A stretch of 64,000 nt of DNA from Puccinia triticina (taxonomy: Eukaryota > Basidiomycota > Pucciniomycetes > Pucciniales > Pucciniaceae), in NCBI RefSeq assembly GCF_026914185.1, contig NC_070567.1, forward strand, positions 6,474,001-6,538,000, given 5' to 3'. The position numbers and the translations under genes were made by a program. This document shows, in pieces, positions 12,801 to 24,929 of this stretch. Numbering within the stretch: the first letter of the stretch is position 1; each line of letters begins with the position of its first letter. Under the pieces are notes generated by a model. The model did no database searches, was not told where the DNA came from, and was given only the letters and a program-made list of their open reading frames with translations.

Positions 12801-13873
12801 ACCATGTTTTCACAGAAACATCAGTTGATGTTGAGCGTTGTGGTAGACGCTTTAGTTCTGGATGGAAAAATTCAAAAATTTCCAGTTTACATATGTAGTG
12901 TTACATTACACCATTTTTTGATACACACACTCCCTTCAGTTTACATACACAGTTTTACAAAACTGCATGTATATAGCTTACATACTACCCTTTTACATAT
13001 ATATGTGGCTGCGTAGCAACCAGCCAGCCTCATATGCAGCTGTGTAGCAACCACAAGCCACTTATTACAGTAACCCAGCAACCACAAGCCACATTAATAA
13101 AGCAGCATAGTAACCATGGGGCTGTGCAAGTCAATCAAGCAGACTACACAGCAATACAGAAAGCTGTGCAGGTCACTTGAGAAGACTCCATAGCAACCAG
13201 AGGGCTGTGTAAGCCACACTTGTAACTAGATCACCAGCTAAATTTGCTCATGTATACACTGCCACACTGTACATAGCTGTATTTGCACAGCATTTGTAAA
13301 GGCACACCAGCCAAAACCCCTCATGTACATAGACCACCAGCATAAATGCCTCACATTTTCCTATATAAGGAGGGGCTCTCTCTTCCTTTTCCCCCCATGG
13401 AATCCAAGGAGGGAGATCATTCCCCCCACGAGATTCAAATAAATTATCACCCTCACACTCTCCGCCACATAATAAAATACTAGCTTTATATTTTGAAATA
13501 CACAGTCCATTGTGAGCCTCTTGTGAGAAAAGTATTCAACTACACTAGACCACTGTCTTCTTGCTTCCAGCCTAGCTGGGGGTGTTGTCAGTCTTTGTCT
13601 TTCAGAGAAGCAGGGGTTTCCCCACACATACTTCTCTAAATTCAGCCATAAGAGTTGCAAACCGCTTTTGGAGTCTCACAGCGTGCTTTTAGCTTTGGCC
13701 GTGATTATGTTTCACCCAGGAGACACAGGCTCTCTGCTTGGTCATTAAGCAGGGGCATGGCGGTGGCATTCTATTCAAAGAATGGACTAATCAAACACGG
13801 GGTCTTGGCGAAGTGGAAGCAGGGGATTCAGGCAGATAAGAAGGAGAAGGCAAGGCAAAGGTTATTGAGGTAG
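9859..13873 (+). pseudogene. hAT-family transposase, multi-exon, disrupted
   Basis: The N-terminal exon starts MPHNRKQRRQNTS. Recognisable core blocks follow: LCAVWCAKAARPF, LGVDAWQSPNGFDIFG, FGIVSNNATNN, WVRCFAHVLNLIVQ (the hAT C..H motif) and near the end LKWWIAQKK and TSVDVER from the hAT dimerisation region. Introns with GT-AG borders separate these blocks (for example after 10105 and 10297). Three breaks are seen: stops in the expected BED zinc-finger region after about 10440, an in-frame TGA at 12164-12166, and a solo LTR inserted at 12838/12839 between the codons for VER and AFSFG. The tail resumes at 13681 and stops at 13873. The same blocks occur in the minus-strand copy at 44061-47324. 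Confidence 0.88.
12839..13680. mobile_element. Solo LTR inserted in hAT transposase
   Basis: 842-bp insertion starting TGTGGTAGACG and ending GTCTCACA. The 4-bp duplication gcgt flanks it (12835-12838 and 13681-13684), and leaving the insertion out rejoins the transposase reading frame at its conserved VERAFSFG motif. No coding sequence is present. A CCTATATAAGGAG segment near 13360 resembles the one near 58700 in the larger LTR at 58072-59983, and both start TGTGGTAGACG, so the two belong to related families. Confidence 0.85.
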
Positions 13874-14611
13874 ATGAGGACTGAGATGGGCAACTAACTT
13901 TGCAAAGTAAACTTAAGTAAACAATTTGTGAAAGCAAATACTAGCGGTACACCGCCACGGGTACTGCCCATACCCGCCCAGGCAGTACCAGGTGTTGCCT
14001 TTTGGTCAAAAACTGACCTGGTACCCGCACCCGCCGCGGTTACCCGGGTCCCAAATGCCATCTATACCAATAACCATACTGTGCCTACCCATTGTTGCTT
14101 ATTGCAAAGGATGGCAACAAGCTGGATGGAGCAAGCAGGATGCTTCCACACACAAAAATAGCACAAGCGGTACCCATGGTACCTCCCAGGCGGCACTAGG
14201 TATCTGAAACTGGCTGGAAATCAGTGCGCTACCCGGGTCCAGAATGACTATCTCTAACCTAACCCATCTACAGTCAAAACTGTCTAAGGGCATACGGTAT
14301 ACCTGCCTAAGGGCATAAACTGCTTAAGGGCATAGCCAAAGGCTTATCCATGCTTTGGGGCGCGCCAAATTTGAGTCACTACTGCATGATGTGATAGGGC
14401 ATACCTAATTTGGGAGACCCAGCCCGCAAAAGGGCATACTTTCCCCATGAGTGTTTGAGGATTGCCACCACCATTTCTCAAAAAAACCTTGTTTTTTTCA
14501 AAATCATACTCTTCAGCAGATTGGTTACTACCATTCAGTTGCTTTCCAATTAACCAGCTCCTCAATCCTGAAGGAGGAAACACCAAGGCAGCTAGAGTCT
14601 GGTCAAACAAA

Positions 14612-14827
14612 CACTGCCAGCATATTTGGCTGGGATGAAGTAATCCCAGTTTAACTGGGATGCACTCAACCAATTCAAAATGGGTTGATCTTGGCCAATG
14701 AAATATAAATCCAAGGGGGGTACCTTGTATTTATATTTCATCAGTTGAGATCAACCAAGTTTAAATTGGTTGTGTTCATCCCAGTTTAACTTGGATAACC
14801 TTAACCCAGCTAATTATGCTGGCAGTG
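14612..14827. mobile_element. Foldback MITE with CACTGCCAGCAT termini
   Basis: About 216 bp that folds on itself: the left arm starting CACTGCCAGCATATTTGGCT mirrors the right arm ending AGCTAATTATGCTGGCAGTG, with long inner arms (TGAAATATAAATCC against ATTTATATTTCA). The terminal CA and TIR sequence suggest a non-autonomous hAT element. I could not find a matching 8-bp duplication. Confidence 0.65.
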
Positions 14828-15326
14828 AAAGAGATCTTCCATCTCATTTAAGAGGAGAGCAAGGATTCAAACAAGAACAAAACAGCAGCTGAACCACCTG
14901 CCAAATTATGAGCCTCAAAGTCAGAAATGCTTTAGTGTGTTTCTCAAGCAATCCTTTACCTTGAAGATGAGCCCAAGCAAAAAGACCTGATTGCAAACTT
15001 GGAAGAACTCCAGCAAGAATTACGGCAAGAAATCCATTTTGGAGGAGCTCAGGCTGCCGGAATAAAGGATTACTTCAAATTTCTTCCTCCTCCACCTGAA
15101 TCCGACTCAATTTGCCGATGGTTTCGAGTTTTGCCAATGAGAAAACGTTGATTGAAATGAGAATAATCTTGAGGAGTTGGTTGAGCGGATGAGCGAAGGA
15201 GCCGAATGCGGATGAGCAAAGGAGCCGAATGCGGAGATGAGCTTTGACGAGGGTGAGCACGGAGAGTTTAAGACTAGAGGAAAAGAGTGTGAGACGGAGC
15301 TGATGGACGAGTGACATCCATGAGAC
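14828..15326. other. Gene-poor stretch with a short tandem repeat
   Basis: No gene is supported. A coding-like fragment around 14960-15110 reads EDEPKQKDLIANLEELQQE in one plus frame but lacks a start. A 23-bp unit with core gagccgaatgcgg is duplicated at about 15184-15240. Confidence 0.4.
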
Positions 15327-16802
15327 ATGAAAGGAAGTTTAGAGGCGAGGGGCTTAGGAAGAGACGAGGGCTCGAGTCGTAACACCTGGGGCCCTATGCA
15401 AGATAAGAACAACAAGTTTCATGTAGATTGTGCGTCAAAGCGCTCAAAGCCATTGCATGCAGCTGACAAAGGAATTACTCGCACTAAAAATCACCTCATG
15501 GATGAAGGTAAAGAATTATCATTTTCTTCAAACGCCACCTTAACACTACTCACAGAGGCAACTGAAGTCATTCAAGTTGACTTGAACACTGAAATTCTCC
15601 ACAAGCCATGGCCAGTAATTGATCAGCACAAATCACCCTTGGCTCATGATGTAAATTTGGGTAATGATGAAAGGAATCTTGACAAATTTGAAGTACATAA
15701 ATTTAGTCCAAGCCCTTTGAAATTAGATCCAGGAATTCCTGGTTCAGAGTATCCCCCCAGACCAATGAATCCGCTCGGGTCAGGGGCAATCACAAGTGAA
15801 ACTGAAGGTGGAACTGAAGCAGAAGAAGTTTCAAATTTTCACAATGATGAATGGGTGAAATGGAGGGTAAAAGCACCCCTGTGGAAAAACTACCCTTGTC
15901 AAACTCTTGATTGGATTCCATCCACAATCAACCAGAGAGCTGGCCTTGCTACCCATTACATTTTGAAAGAATTCAAGGCAGCGCTTCCTGGAATTCCATC
16001 AAGTGAAGAATTAATAAAAATGCATAAGTCACATAGGATCTTTTTCCCACTTGTGTACAAATTGATGATGAAACCCCTCACAATTCACAATTGGTTGCAA
16101 GTTTTACTAGTGTGGCACCAACTATGGTACTATTCAGAAAACCTTGCAACCAAGATCAAACAATCAAAATATGGCATGCTGAAGAGGTTTCTTTGGATAT
16201 CAGATTTCATTTCAGAAGGAACAATCCCTCAATTATTTGAAAGTATTGAGCTAGGAACAACAGTTGGTAATTGTAAAAAAAGTGGTTGGTTTTTGCTATC
16301 AACTCCTCCAGGTAGAGTTATGAAACTACTTTCAGATGGAGGAGGTAAATTTTTTAAACTACAGGAGATACAAAAACAATCATTAGTTTCACTTGGTGGT
16401 ACTCTAATCCAAGAATGCAATCAATCTGGACATCAAACCCCAGATAAAATTCAAATTTTGCAACAAGAACTAATACTAGAGCACTTGATTTCAAAGGCTA
16501 AATTCATTGGTGGAAAAGATCCAGAAAATAAAATTGAAACTATGGGAGGAAAAACTGAAACATCTGCGCTGATTTGGGGTCAAGAATACCGTGTGGCTTT
16601 GCCTGCTTTCTTGGAAAGAAGAATCAATAAATTCTTCACTACAATTGGATTTGATCAGAAGAAATCTGCCTATGATTTTGATCCATTACCAATACCCTCT
16701 ATAGGTGATAAATATTTATTAAAAAAAATTGATACAATGCTTTCCAAAAGATATCAGGACAAATCCACCAGGAAAAAACAATCATCACTTGTCTGCAAGT
16801 GA
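15327..16802 (+). CDS. Orphan 491-aa protein, unknown function
   Basis: I do not recognise this protein. It is a single open frame with no intron, hydrophilic at first (residues 1-170, acidic, Asn/Asp/Glu-rich), then a more structured part with Trp-rich blocks (NFHNDEWVKWRVKAPLWKNY, WLQVLLVWHQLWYY). There is no signal peptide. The first ATG at 15327 lies close to a low-complexity repeat; the next Met in frame (residue 24, MQDKNN) is a possible start. The last 12 codons and the stop are contributed by a MITE that begins at 16766, so the original C-terminus is lost or was shorter. It could be a domesticated or remnant element protein or a lineage-specific gene. Length and coding-like composition make chance unlikely. 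Confidence 0.6.
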   Translation: MKGSLEARGLGRDEGSSRNTWGPMQDKNNKFHVDCASKRSKPLHAADKGITRTKNHLMDEGKELSFSSNATLTLLTEATEVIQVDLNTEILHKPWPVIDQHKSPLAHDVNLGNDERNLDKFEVHKFSPSPLKLDPGIPGSEYPPRPMNPLGSGAITSETEGGTEAEEVSNFHNDEWVKWRVKAPLWKNYPCQTLDWIPSTINQRAGLATHYILKEFKAALPGIPSSEELIKMHKSHRIFFPLVYKLMMKPLTIHNWLQVLLVWHQLWYYSENLATKIKQSKYGMLKRFLWISDFISEGTIPQLFESIELGTTVGNCKKSGWFLLSTPPGRVMKLLSDGGGKFFKLQEIQKQSLVSLGGTLIQECNQSGHQTPDKIQILQQELILEHLISKAKFIGGKDPENKIETMGGKTETSALIWGQEYRVALPAFLERRINKFFTTIGFDQKKSAYDFDPLPIPSIGDKYLLKKIDTMLSKRYQDKSTRKKQSSLVCK

Positions 16803-16877
16803 CATAGTAAAGTACAAAGGGGCCTTTTTACTTTCTCATGTCACTTGTAGGCAAGTGATCATTGTTTTTTCCTGGTG
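16766..16877. mobile_element. CACTA-like MITE, CACCAGG family, copy 1
   Basis: 112-bp palindrome: CACCAGGAAAAAACAATCAT at the left is mirrored by ATGATC-like sequence and ATTGTTTTTTCCTGGTG at the right. The 3-bp sequence atc flanks both ends (16763-16765, 16878-16880). A second member sits at 51288-51484. CACYA termini and a 3-bp duplication fit a non-autonomous CMC/CACTA element. Confidence 0.75.
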
Positions 16878-19302
16878 ATCAGGTCAAGAAAATGAAAATA
16901 CTCTACTTCCTCAAGAGATAAACACTTTCTTTTCTAAAATTCCTCAAGAAAGAAAAAGAAGTAAAAATAAATAAACATATTGAATTCATTCTCCATCTCT
17001 CACTTCAAGGGAACTTTGAGGATTCAGATCCAACCATGGAAGTCCAATGTACCAACAACCAAAATGCCATAAATTACTAAAACAATGTTTTTGTTACCTT
17101 GGATAACAATCAATACCAGTCTCTTATTCATCACAACCTCCTCAAGGATACAAGCTCTTTTCTCTGTTTATTTATTTTTAAATATAGGTGTCACTGACAT
17201 GAATGTTTCTTCCCAGTTTGAAAATTGCTACTGCTCTTCATTTTGTACAGATGCTTATAGCTATTCATGTATTTTTCAACCAAGTATTATTTAGTTTGAA
17301 TTGGCTCTAGATTACAAAGCTCTTTCCTCACTAAATTCAACCATTTCCTTTTTGATCTGCATATCTGTCACAAGTGTCCATGAAGAGTTGTGCCCCCCAG
17401 AATATATTGACTATTGCAGCCTGTTTCTGGTGGATATTTGCCCTTCGGAAAGATGAAAACCCATAAAAATATCTGAAGAGGCTGGGAAAAAGGACACCCA
17501 AATTTTGGAAAAACAACTCCCAAAGTTTTTTGCATTGGCAGGAATGTTTGTTGCCCAGAGCCACAAGTCCACTGGGACCTTTTTTTGGGAGTTGTTTACC
17601 AAATTTGGCTGGATTTGTTTTTGTATTTATAACTTTTTTGTCCCATGTACTAGAAACATAATGTTTTGAGCTCACAGAAAAATGTCATAAAATGGCTTGC
17701 CCAAAGGATTTTAGCAATAATTTGACATCAGAAAATGTCATAAAAGGGGTGAGAAGAAGGCTTAGTAGGAAAATGACTGCTCACTATTCAAGTTTTTTGT
17801 TAAACACCCAAACAGTCTAAAAATTTCAGAAATATTTTAGTGCTGTATATCCTCAATGCCATGAACCTCATGGCATTTAGGGTTCTCAAAGTTGAAAACA
17901 TACAAATGTGACATACTGCCATACACACTGTTTTTTGATTTTCAGGGAAGCATTGACAGTCCCTGCAAATAAGGTTGTATGTTTTCATGACATATGCCAC
18001 TATGTTGCAACTTTGAGAAACCCAAATGGAGTGGCATCAAAACATGAGATATATGGTGCGTGAAGGGCAGCTGAGTACTAGTAGGAAAATGACTGCTAAT
18101 AGTATAAAGTTTTTGTTACATGTCCCATCAGTTTAAAAACTTCCCATAATTTTCAATTATTCATATTCTATCTTCCTATTTATAAAATCAAAAAGAAGGG
18201 TGGACTACTCCCAAATATCTGCCAAATTTGGCCAACAACTCCCAATCAAAGTTGTAGCCCAAAAAGGGCCCTGTGGACGTTGGGGATCTGGTCAAGAAAA
18301 AGTCCTGCCAAAATAAACAAACTTTGGGATTTGTTTTCCCAAAACTTGGGAGTTGTTTAAGTCTCTATTTGAATGCCACATTGCCACCTCTTTCACCATC
18401 CAAAAAAGGCTATGGAAGCTCATTGAAGACAACTCCTGGAGTTTTAAAGTAGGAAGAGTTGAATATTAGGGTTAGTTATGAATTATCCATTGCAGAAGTT
18501 GAATTCTACCTCTGGCACCATAAAAAACAGGTGTGGAAGCCCATTGAATACAAGTAACTGGGCTTTGCACTAGGCAGATAAGTTTGGGGTAGTTTGGAAT
18601 TAATCATTGTGCAGCTGGTGACACCTGTTTAATTCTATTCACGGTATAAAATTCTCACATTCCTTCCAAAATTCATGATTCCCCTTGAGCATCATACTGG
18701 ACATTGGTTGAATGGGGATATTGCTACTTGATTGAATTCATTTGACTTGACATTGAATCCCAATCCCAGGGGCTCCTGCCTTTTCTCATAAATCAAGCAA
18801 TTCTCTCTTTTTTCATTCTCCTGATCTCCATACATATCCTTTTAGATTAACCCTGTAGGATGTCCAAGCTGGAGTAATGCTGCTTACATACCCCTCGGTC
18901 GACTATGATACCCCCTTCATCAATCTCCGATATTCTCGGTGTTGCCATGAATCGGCCTGGTTGGAGCTACCAGCTTCACGTACTACAGCACGAGTTACGG
19001 CCCATCGAAATCATCACCATCCAAGGAACTCAAGCAGCAGTTGTGTGGCAACCCAAGATTATTGAAGGGAGGCGGACACATCCCGAATCCTATGTGTAGC
19101 CCCTTTCGGGCGGTGTGTCTAGCCCCCCGCTGTCCTGCGCCCGGCCGGGTTTCCCTTTAAGCTTCAGCCTCTCCGCCACTCAGCTCGGGAACCAAGCCAT
19201 CGTCATTCTCACCCGCTTATTCTTCCTCTCAACCATCTCACCAGCTTGCGAATCCCATCTTAATCTATCCATCACTGAGCACTACAAACCTTGGACCGTT
19301 TC
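16878..19302. repeat. Gene-free DNA with two related inverted repeats
   Basis: No gene is supported. Two hairpin-forming units share the arm motif ACAACTCCCAA with its inverse TTGGGAGTTGTTT: about 17498-17608 and about 18214-18361. They look like degraded MITEs. The final 300 bases are the upstream region of the eIF1 gene, richer in CpG and pyrimidine tracts. Confidence 0.5.
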
Positions 19303-19938
19303 ATGTCCGTTCAGAACCTAACTTCTCGCGGTAAGTCTTCTCCAACTCCTCCAAGCCTAGGAGTTCGCTGATACCTCTCATCCATCTAGATCCCTTCGCC
19401 GATGTTGGTGACGATCAATTCACCGCAACTCAGCCATCGACCAAAGCACCGGATTACGTACACATCAGAATCCAACAGCGCAACGGAAGAAAGACTTTAA
19501 CGACCATCCAAGGTTTACCCTCTGAGTATGATCCCAAGAAGTTGTTGAAAGCCTTTAAGAAAGACTTTGCCTGTAATGGTACCTTGGTCCCGGACGAAGA
19601 ATTGGGTCAAGTCATCCAATTACAAGGCGATCAACGCACCAAGGTGTCCCTCTTATTGGTCGAAGCCGGAATCCGTCAGTCTCTCTTCGCGTTTCCCTCA
19701 ACCGACTTGCTGCCACTCAGATACTAATATAATATCATTTTTTCAATCGATTTGGCTATACGCATCCTTTCATATCCTATCCTACCCCCCTCTGACTTTC
19801 CTTCTATTGCCACAGCCCGAGCTACCATCAAGGTAAGTTGCAGCGTAATCATTGTCTCGGCCAGCCTTGCGGTCCAATCAAATCACCTACATATACTGAC
19901 CTTACACCGTGATTTATCTTCAGATCCACGGTTTCTAA
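19303..19938 (+). CDS. SUI1: Translation initiation factor eIF1 (SUI1)
   Basis: Small ribosome-bound factor that keeps the 43S complex in a scanning state and enforces AUG selection. Four exons: 19303-19330, 19390-19674, 19816-19832 and 19924-19938, all with GT-AG introns, giving 114 residues. The protein starts MSVQNLTSR, continues DPFADVGDDQF, and contains the core IRIQQRNGRKTLTTIQGL, KAFKKDFACNGT and GQVIQLQGDQR, then ends VEAGIPRATIKIHGF. Length equals the family norm (about 108-115). Exon 3 is only 17 nt and exon 4 encodes only IHGF and the stop. The start is chosen because MSVQNL matches the family N-terminus. It appears intact and functional. Confidence 0.96.
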
Positions 19939-22032
19939 ATCTACACCATCATTATCTGTCTTACACCCACCCCCACTGCCGTTCTTTCCTAGATACTTAA
20001 ACTTGTGCCTCTTATTGTCAAGAAAGTACGGCCCCGAACTTGCTGAATGCAGATTACCCTTGGGTCGGGAAAAGGCTCGCAGATTATTATCATCATCTCC
20101 TTTGTTTTCATTATTTTGCACTTATCGATAAGTAAAGAAGCCAATCATGTGTTTGTTCAACTTAACGATTTCTTGTATCATTGAAACTTTGCACTGATCA
20201 TCAGACAAAACTCACCCCGAAGAACCCGAAGATTCAGTATTGGCGATCAGAATGAGCATCTGTCGATCTCTTCCTTGATCGACTCTCTTACAGCTGGGTG
20301 ATTCCTCAATACAAGCATTGTCTGTTTGATTGTATGAGAAGTTGTGGTTATAGACATGAGTAGATCTGCTTGCTGTAAACAAGATACAATCGATCAGGAA
20401 ATGGAGGTTGTCCTAAGTTCATCTTTTCTCTTTCACCAAGGAATATATGACCCGCCCGCAATAATGTGCCTCTGCAACAACCCAGTGCAACAACCCAGCC
20501 ATCTTCTAATGCTCAGAATCGCCGGCCCCGGTGATATAGCCCCATACAGGACATGTCGGATCTTTATCCGACATCCTTTGCGACGCAGCTGCCAAGCCGT
20601 TTCCCCTCAAATCATCAGTTCAATTTGATTCCTGGGATGCATTTTTCACCAAAACTGGATCCCTAGGAATCAGGATTGGTGATTTGGTTGTAGGTGCGCA
20701 GTACAGAAGGTCAATTCTTATGTAGCGGTGCTCGCCAGGATGAATCACCTTCAGCAAAGAGGTCCAAGGTCATTTCAGCTTTTCGCGGAAAAAGACATTG
20801 CCGATAAGCGGGTCGCTTGCCGGCGACCGGGCTATCAACAGGATGTACTCGCTTGCCGCTGACGTTACTGTTTGGTGTGAAGCTATGAGGTGGGGTACCT
20901 TAAGTTCTTGCCAAATAAAACATTAGAGGCAAGCCGGAACGCCAGCTTGTGAGAGTAGCGGGGTGGGTTCCTCCTCCTCAACAAGGATGTTTTCCCTCCT
21001 AGCCAAGAGAGGTTCCAAACCGAGCAGCTACAAGGTGTAACCACTCGCTTCCTGGAGAGGCTCTTCCCCAGCCAGCAGGTGGGAGTTGTCCTTGCTTCCT
21101 GCTTCCTGGGGAAATTTTAATTTATCCTGGCAGAACACCTCGGTCTTACTCACCGGGGACGGTTCCTTGCCGGCGGGCGGGTGCATTCCTGGGGGGAAGG
21201 TTGGAAGTGAGTGTGTTGCTAGTGCACCTCGGAAATTCCATTACTCGGCGTTGGGTAATGAAGATTTTCGTTGTCTTTATGCATTTGACCTCGGCTCGTT
21301 TTTGTTAGCTTTGCCCAGCACTGGGATGGGTTTGCGTGGGTGGGGCGGGGCGTGCTGCCCTGTACTGGTGAGACAGATGTGTGGAGAGAGGGTCCAGCAT
21401 AGCAAAGCGAAATTGGAAGATATCATTTGCAAGCGACTACAGCATGGACAGGTCCAACTCTTGCTCCAAACGTCTATGTGCAGCGGTTCTTAATGTGAGT
21501 TACTTTGAAATAGGGTATGCAGGCTCATTTGGGTTTTCTAGATTGCTGATCGTGTAGGGTAATTAGGGAAAAAAAAACAGATGGCACGAACAGGCAAATG
21601 CGAAGATAACACCACAGAGGATGAGAAGCAATCCGTTTGAATTTCCTGGATGTAATGCATCACCACAAACGAAAATGATAAGGAGAATAAGGGATAGAAG
21701 AATGTGTGAAAGAATCGAGAGTTGGTGATCAGAAAGAACCTAATCAAGTGGATAGTGTAGCAGCATCAACATAAATAACAACCTCCAAAAAAATGAAAAA
21801 CATGATATTATAGAAGTGAATAAGAGGACAGGAAGGCACGGCTGAGGGGAGAGGCGTATATCGGAGGCTAATATCTGGTGTCTCCATACACAGTGAAAGT
21901 AGAACAAACAAAAAAGGAAAAAGCACGGATTAAAATAGTGAACGATTGTCTATGCACGTCGACGGCTGAAGACAAACGGTGCCGAAGACTTTATGATAAA
22001 GAGTCTGGCGGGCGGCTATACAGGGGAGCCTT
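19939..22032. other. Intergenic region between eIF1 and the Pumilio gene
   Basis: No gene is convincingly supported. An open frame at 21086-21493 (135 codons, MSLLPASWGN) has no recognisable motif and I do not call it. The segment from 20700 to 21200 is GC-rich with repeated cttgccgg words. The right part is the expected 3' UTR of the minus-strand Pumilio gene. Confidence 0.5.
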
Positions 22033-24929
22033 CTAAACAGCAATCTGAGTGACTGAGGGGGTGATCGGACCGGCAGCTGGGATGTTACTAGCCATGTTGT
22101 TGGAGAGGCTGTTGCTCAACGAAATGTTGGTGTTGAATTGTACGTTGGCCTTCTCGTTGTTGACCAACTTCTCGACTACACAAACAAAGAGGCGGGGGAA
22201 GTCAGATTGAGTACTGCAGGTCGGAAAGTCAACCAAATCGGTTACTTACTGGCAACCAAGTATTTGCCGTAGGAGAGGCTATACTTCTTCATGTCGGCTA
22301 ATTGCTCACCAACCTCTGCAAACAATTGAGTGCGTTGGGGCTCCTTGGCGGCTTGCAAGAACTTTTGCAACGGGAAGTTGGCAAACGCGTCTTTCAACAT
22401 AATGCCTACGGTTGAAGTGGCATCCGGGCGAGGAGCAAGGATTTCGTCGATCATTTCCTTCTTCTCTTCATCAGTGGATTTCAAGATGGCCTTTTCGACA
22501 ACGTTACTCTACGTTGCAATGGCAAGATTAGTATTGCTTCGGACAGGTGTAAGTAGCTGCAGGTTCAACTCACGGCAAACTTGTGCTTGGACAAAAGCAA
22601 GACTTGACCTTTAACCTTGGCAAGCATCGCAGCAGCATCTTCCTGCTTGCCATCAGTAATAATCCATTGGGCAACGTAATTGCCATATTGGTCGGTCATC
22701 TGTGAGAGGAAAGTGTGAGCACAGGTGTATGCGTGGTAGATTGCAAGGAGGTGACAAACAAGGTTGTTGGAAAATCGGTGAAGCTCTTCGAGGAGTGACT
22801 TAGTTTGGTCATCAGGCATATGTTCGAAGACTTTTTGCAGAACTCTGCAGCCGTATGGATGAGTGGCCAAGGCGAACGCTTGGCCGGTAAAGGCTTTGCT
22901 GATGAACAAGTTCACGTTGCAGTCGATACGCTCCAAAGATCTTTGGAGGACATGGTTGGCGTTCTGGTCCTTGGCACATTGGATAACTTCGCCCTCCAAC
23001 TCCTTGATGAGCAAGTGTTGCTGAGGAACTTGAATAAACTCCAAGGCCTAGAAGATACGAGACGATCAGCAACGGTTGGCCAGATAGGCCTTGAGGAAAA
23101 AAAGCTTACCTTTTGGATGACGCGGCAACCGTACATCTGTAAGGAGAGTTGTAAGACGTGGCCTCTCAAGGACTCGGCTAATTTAGCCTTCTGAGTCTCG
23201 CTCCCTTGCTCAAAGAACTTTTGAACAACGTAGCTATGAGGTTATAATCCAGAGTCAGGCGGTCATCGCGTAAGACGTAGGTTCTGAGAAAGACTTACTT
23301 GGCAAACACATCCATCGACAATTGGAGAACGTGAGGATAGATTTCCTCAAAGACAATCGTCTTCTCTTCTGGTGTGGCAGTGTCTAACTTAGACTGGATG
23401 TGTCGGGATCCAAGCTGATCACCAGCGAATTCCACAATCAAGCCAGTCATATCCTGTGGAGCACACAAGCAGGTGTGAGAACAAATTTTCGGTGCATGGA
23501 ACAAAGCTGTTGAGACCTACTTTCAACTCCCAGCGGCGGTGTTTGTTAGATCTGAATTCTTCCAGAATTGCACTCCTAGAAACCCGACCGGAATCAAAGC
23601 TGGACCTGTGCGACACGGTACTGTGGTTGCGTGACGGTGGGGCAGGTTTTCCACCAGCGGCGTTGGTGACGGGAGCTGGCCCACCTCTGGGACCCATGTT
23701 GCCGGCCATGACGGCGGGGTGCATGTTGTATGTGCCGGGGTTGGTGTATTGCGCGCTGCCATATCCGTTCAACTCGAGGTTTTGAAGGTTAATAGACTGA
23801 CGTCTGGCCTCAGCTAGGAGTTGCTGCTGAGTGAACACGTGACCGCTGTTCAACATGGAGTCCATCGGCATCAAAGAGGGGTTGTAGGACCCAGCGAAGT
23901 GACCGCCGTACCCTGCGACACTGTTGGCACCGAGTCCATAAGCGCCGGCATGCATGCCTTGAGAAAGCCCAGCTGCACCGATGCCGGAAGTTTGGTTGGG
24001 CATGAACGAGAAGGAAGAATGTCTAATTTGTGGGGCAGTGGCGAATGCATCATGTATGTGCCAAGCCGATTGGGTTCGTCTGATGTTGTTCAAGTCCGTA
24101 GCGGCTGCCATTTGTGATGCGTACGAGTCGCGTCGGGAGTCAGAGCTAGTGACGATAGGCGGAGACGGCCCATAGCCAGAATCACGGCGGTAATCATAAC
24201 CTTGTCCATAGGCAACAGCTGCAGACAACTCCAAGGAGGTAGGAGAGTCGTGGCTGGAGCCGGTCGAGCCCAGTTGGTTTCCTGCGGCGGCGTGCGAGCC
24301 AAAATAGTATGGGTTCCACCCTCCGTCTGGCTGGCTAGGGGCTGAGTTGCCGTACAAGCCCGGAAGACTAGGCCGATGGGCGGACAGAGCGGCGTTTCGA
24401 ATCGCCGAATGAGGAGCGCCAGCGTTGAAGGACGCGCGGGTAGAGGGTGCGTTGTCGTTCCCGATGGACAAAGAGCTCATGCCATTGGACAAATTGTCGG
24501 TTGCTTGAGAGAACGGGACATAAGCGGGCTGAGAGGCGCGTCTTAAGGCGGAGAAGTTCGTGCCAGTACCACCGATTTCAGGTACACTCAAGTTGGCGAC
24601 AGTGGATAGGCGGTGTCTAGCAAGCGGAGAGCCAGCAGCTACGTACACAGCAAAAGTGATTCAAAGTTAGCGACTACAGTTAGCGAGGTTGAGACACGTG
24701 AAGAAAAACAATAATTACCTCGGCCATTGGCACCCAAAGCGCGACCACCGGCTGAGAACTCGGATGCACGCCTAGCCGCTGCCTTGATAGACATGGTCTG
24801 CGAGGCCGAATCGGCACCAGTTCGGCCACTGTCTACATCTGTAGTCCACGGCTCCCAGCTGTTACGTCGAGCACCTTCACGATCGCCGATAGCACCAGGC
24901 CCAGCGACAGAAGGACGAGTAGTCGGCAT
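22033..24929 (-). CDS. Pumilio/PUF-family RNA-binding protein
   Basis: Sequence-specific binder of mRNA 3' UTRs that represses translation or promotes decay. Eight exons on the minus strand: 24719-24929, 23521-24638, 23299-23453, 23110-23233, 22760-23047, 22574-22699, 22250-22508, 22033-22175; spliced length 2,424 nt, 807 residues. Residues 1-425 are low complexity (Ser, Ala, Gly, Asn-rich). Eight PUF repeats follow; their RNA-contacting residues read S459/R460/Q463, N495/Y496/Q499, C531/R532/Q535, N567/H568/Q571, C603/R604/Q607, N639/Y640/Q643, S675/N676/E679, N718/F719/Q722. By the known PUF code this predicts UGUANAUA, as for human PUM1 and Drosophila Pumilio. The start ATG at 24929 is the first in frame. 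Intron 5 has a weak GTTTGT donor. No frameshift or missing repeat is seen. Confidence 0.95.

Larger units (their letters stand above)
9218..14066 (+). mobile_element. hAT transposon copy 1, with nested solo LTR
   Basis: Both ends are visible. The left terminus starts TAGGGATGGCACTTGGGTAC; the right terminus at about 14046-14066 is an imperfect inverted copy (GGTCCCAAATGCCATCTATA). The 8-bp sequence ccaataac occurs immediately outside each end (9210-9217 and 14067-14074), the target duplication size expected for hAT elements. The subterminal 600 bp on the left is dense in GGTACC and GGGTTGG motifs. Total 4,849 bp, about 4.0 kb without the 842-bp LTR inside it. It carries a hAT transposase on the plus strand. 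Confidence 0.9.

Noticed and set aside
21086..21493. 135-codon plus-strand ORF
   Set aside because: No motif, signal peptide or splice context; GC-rich repeat-like DNA can give such a frame by chance.
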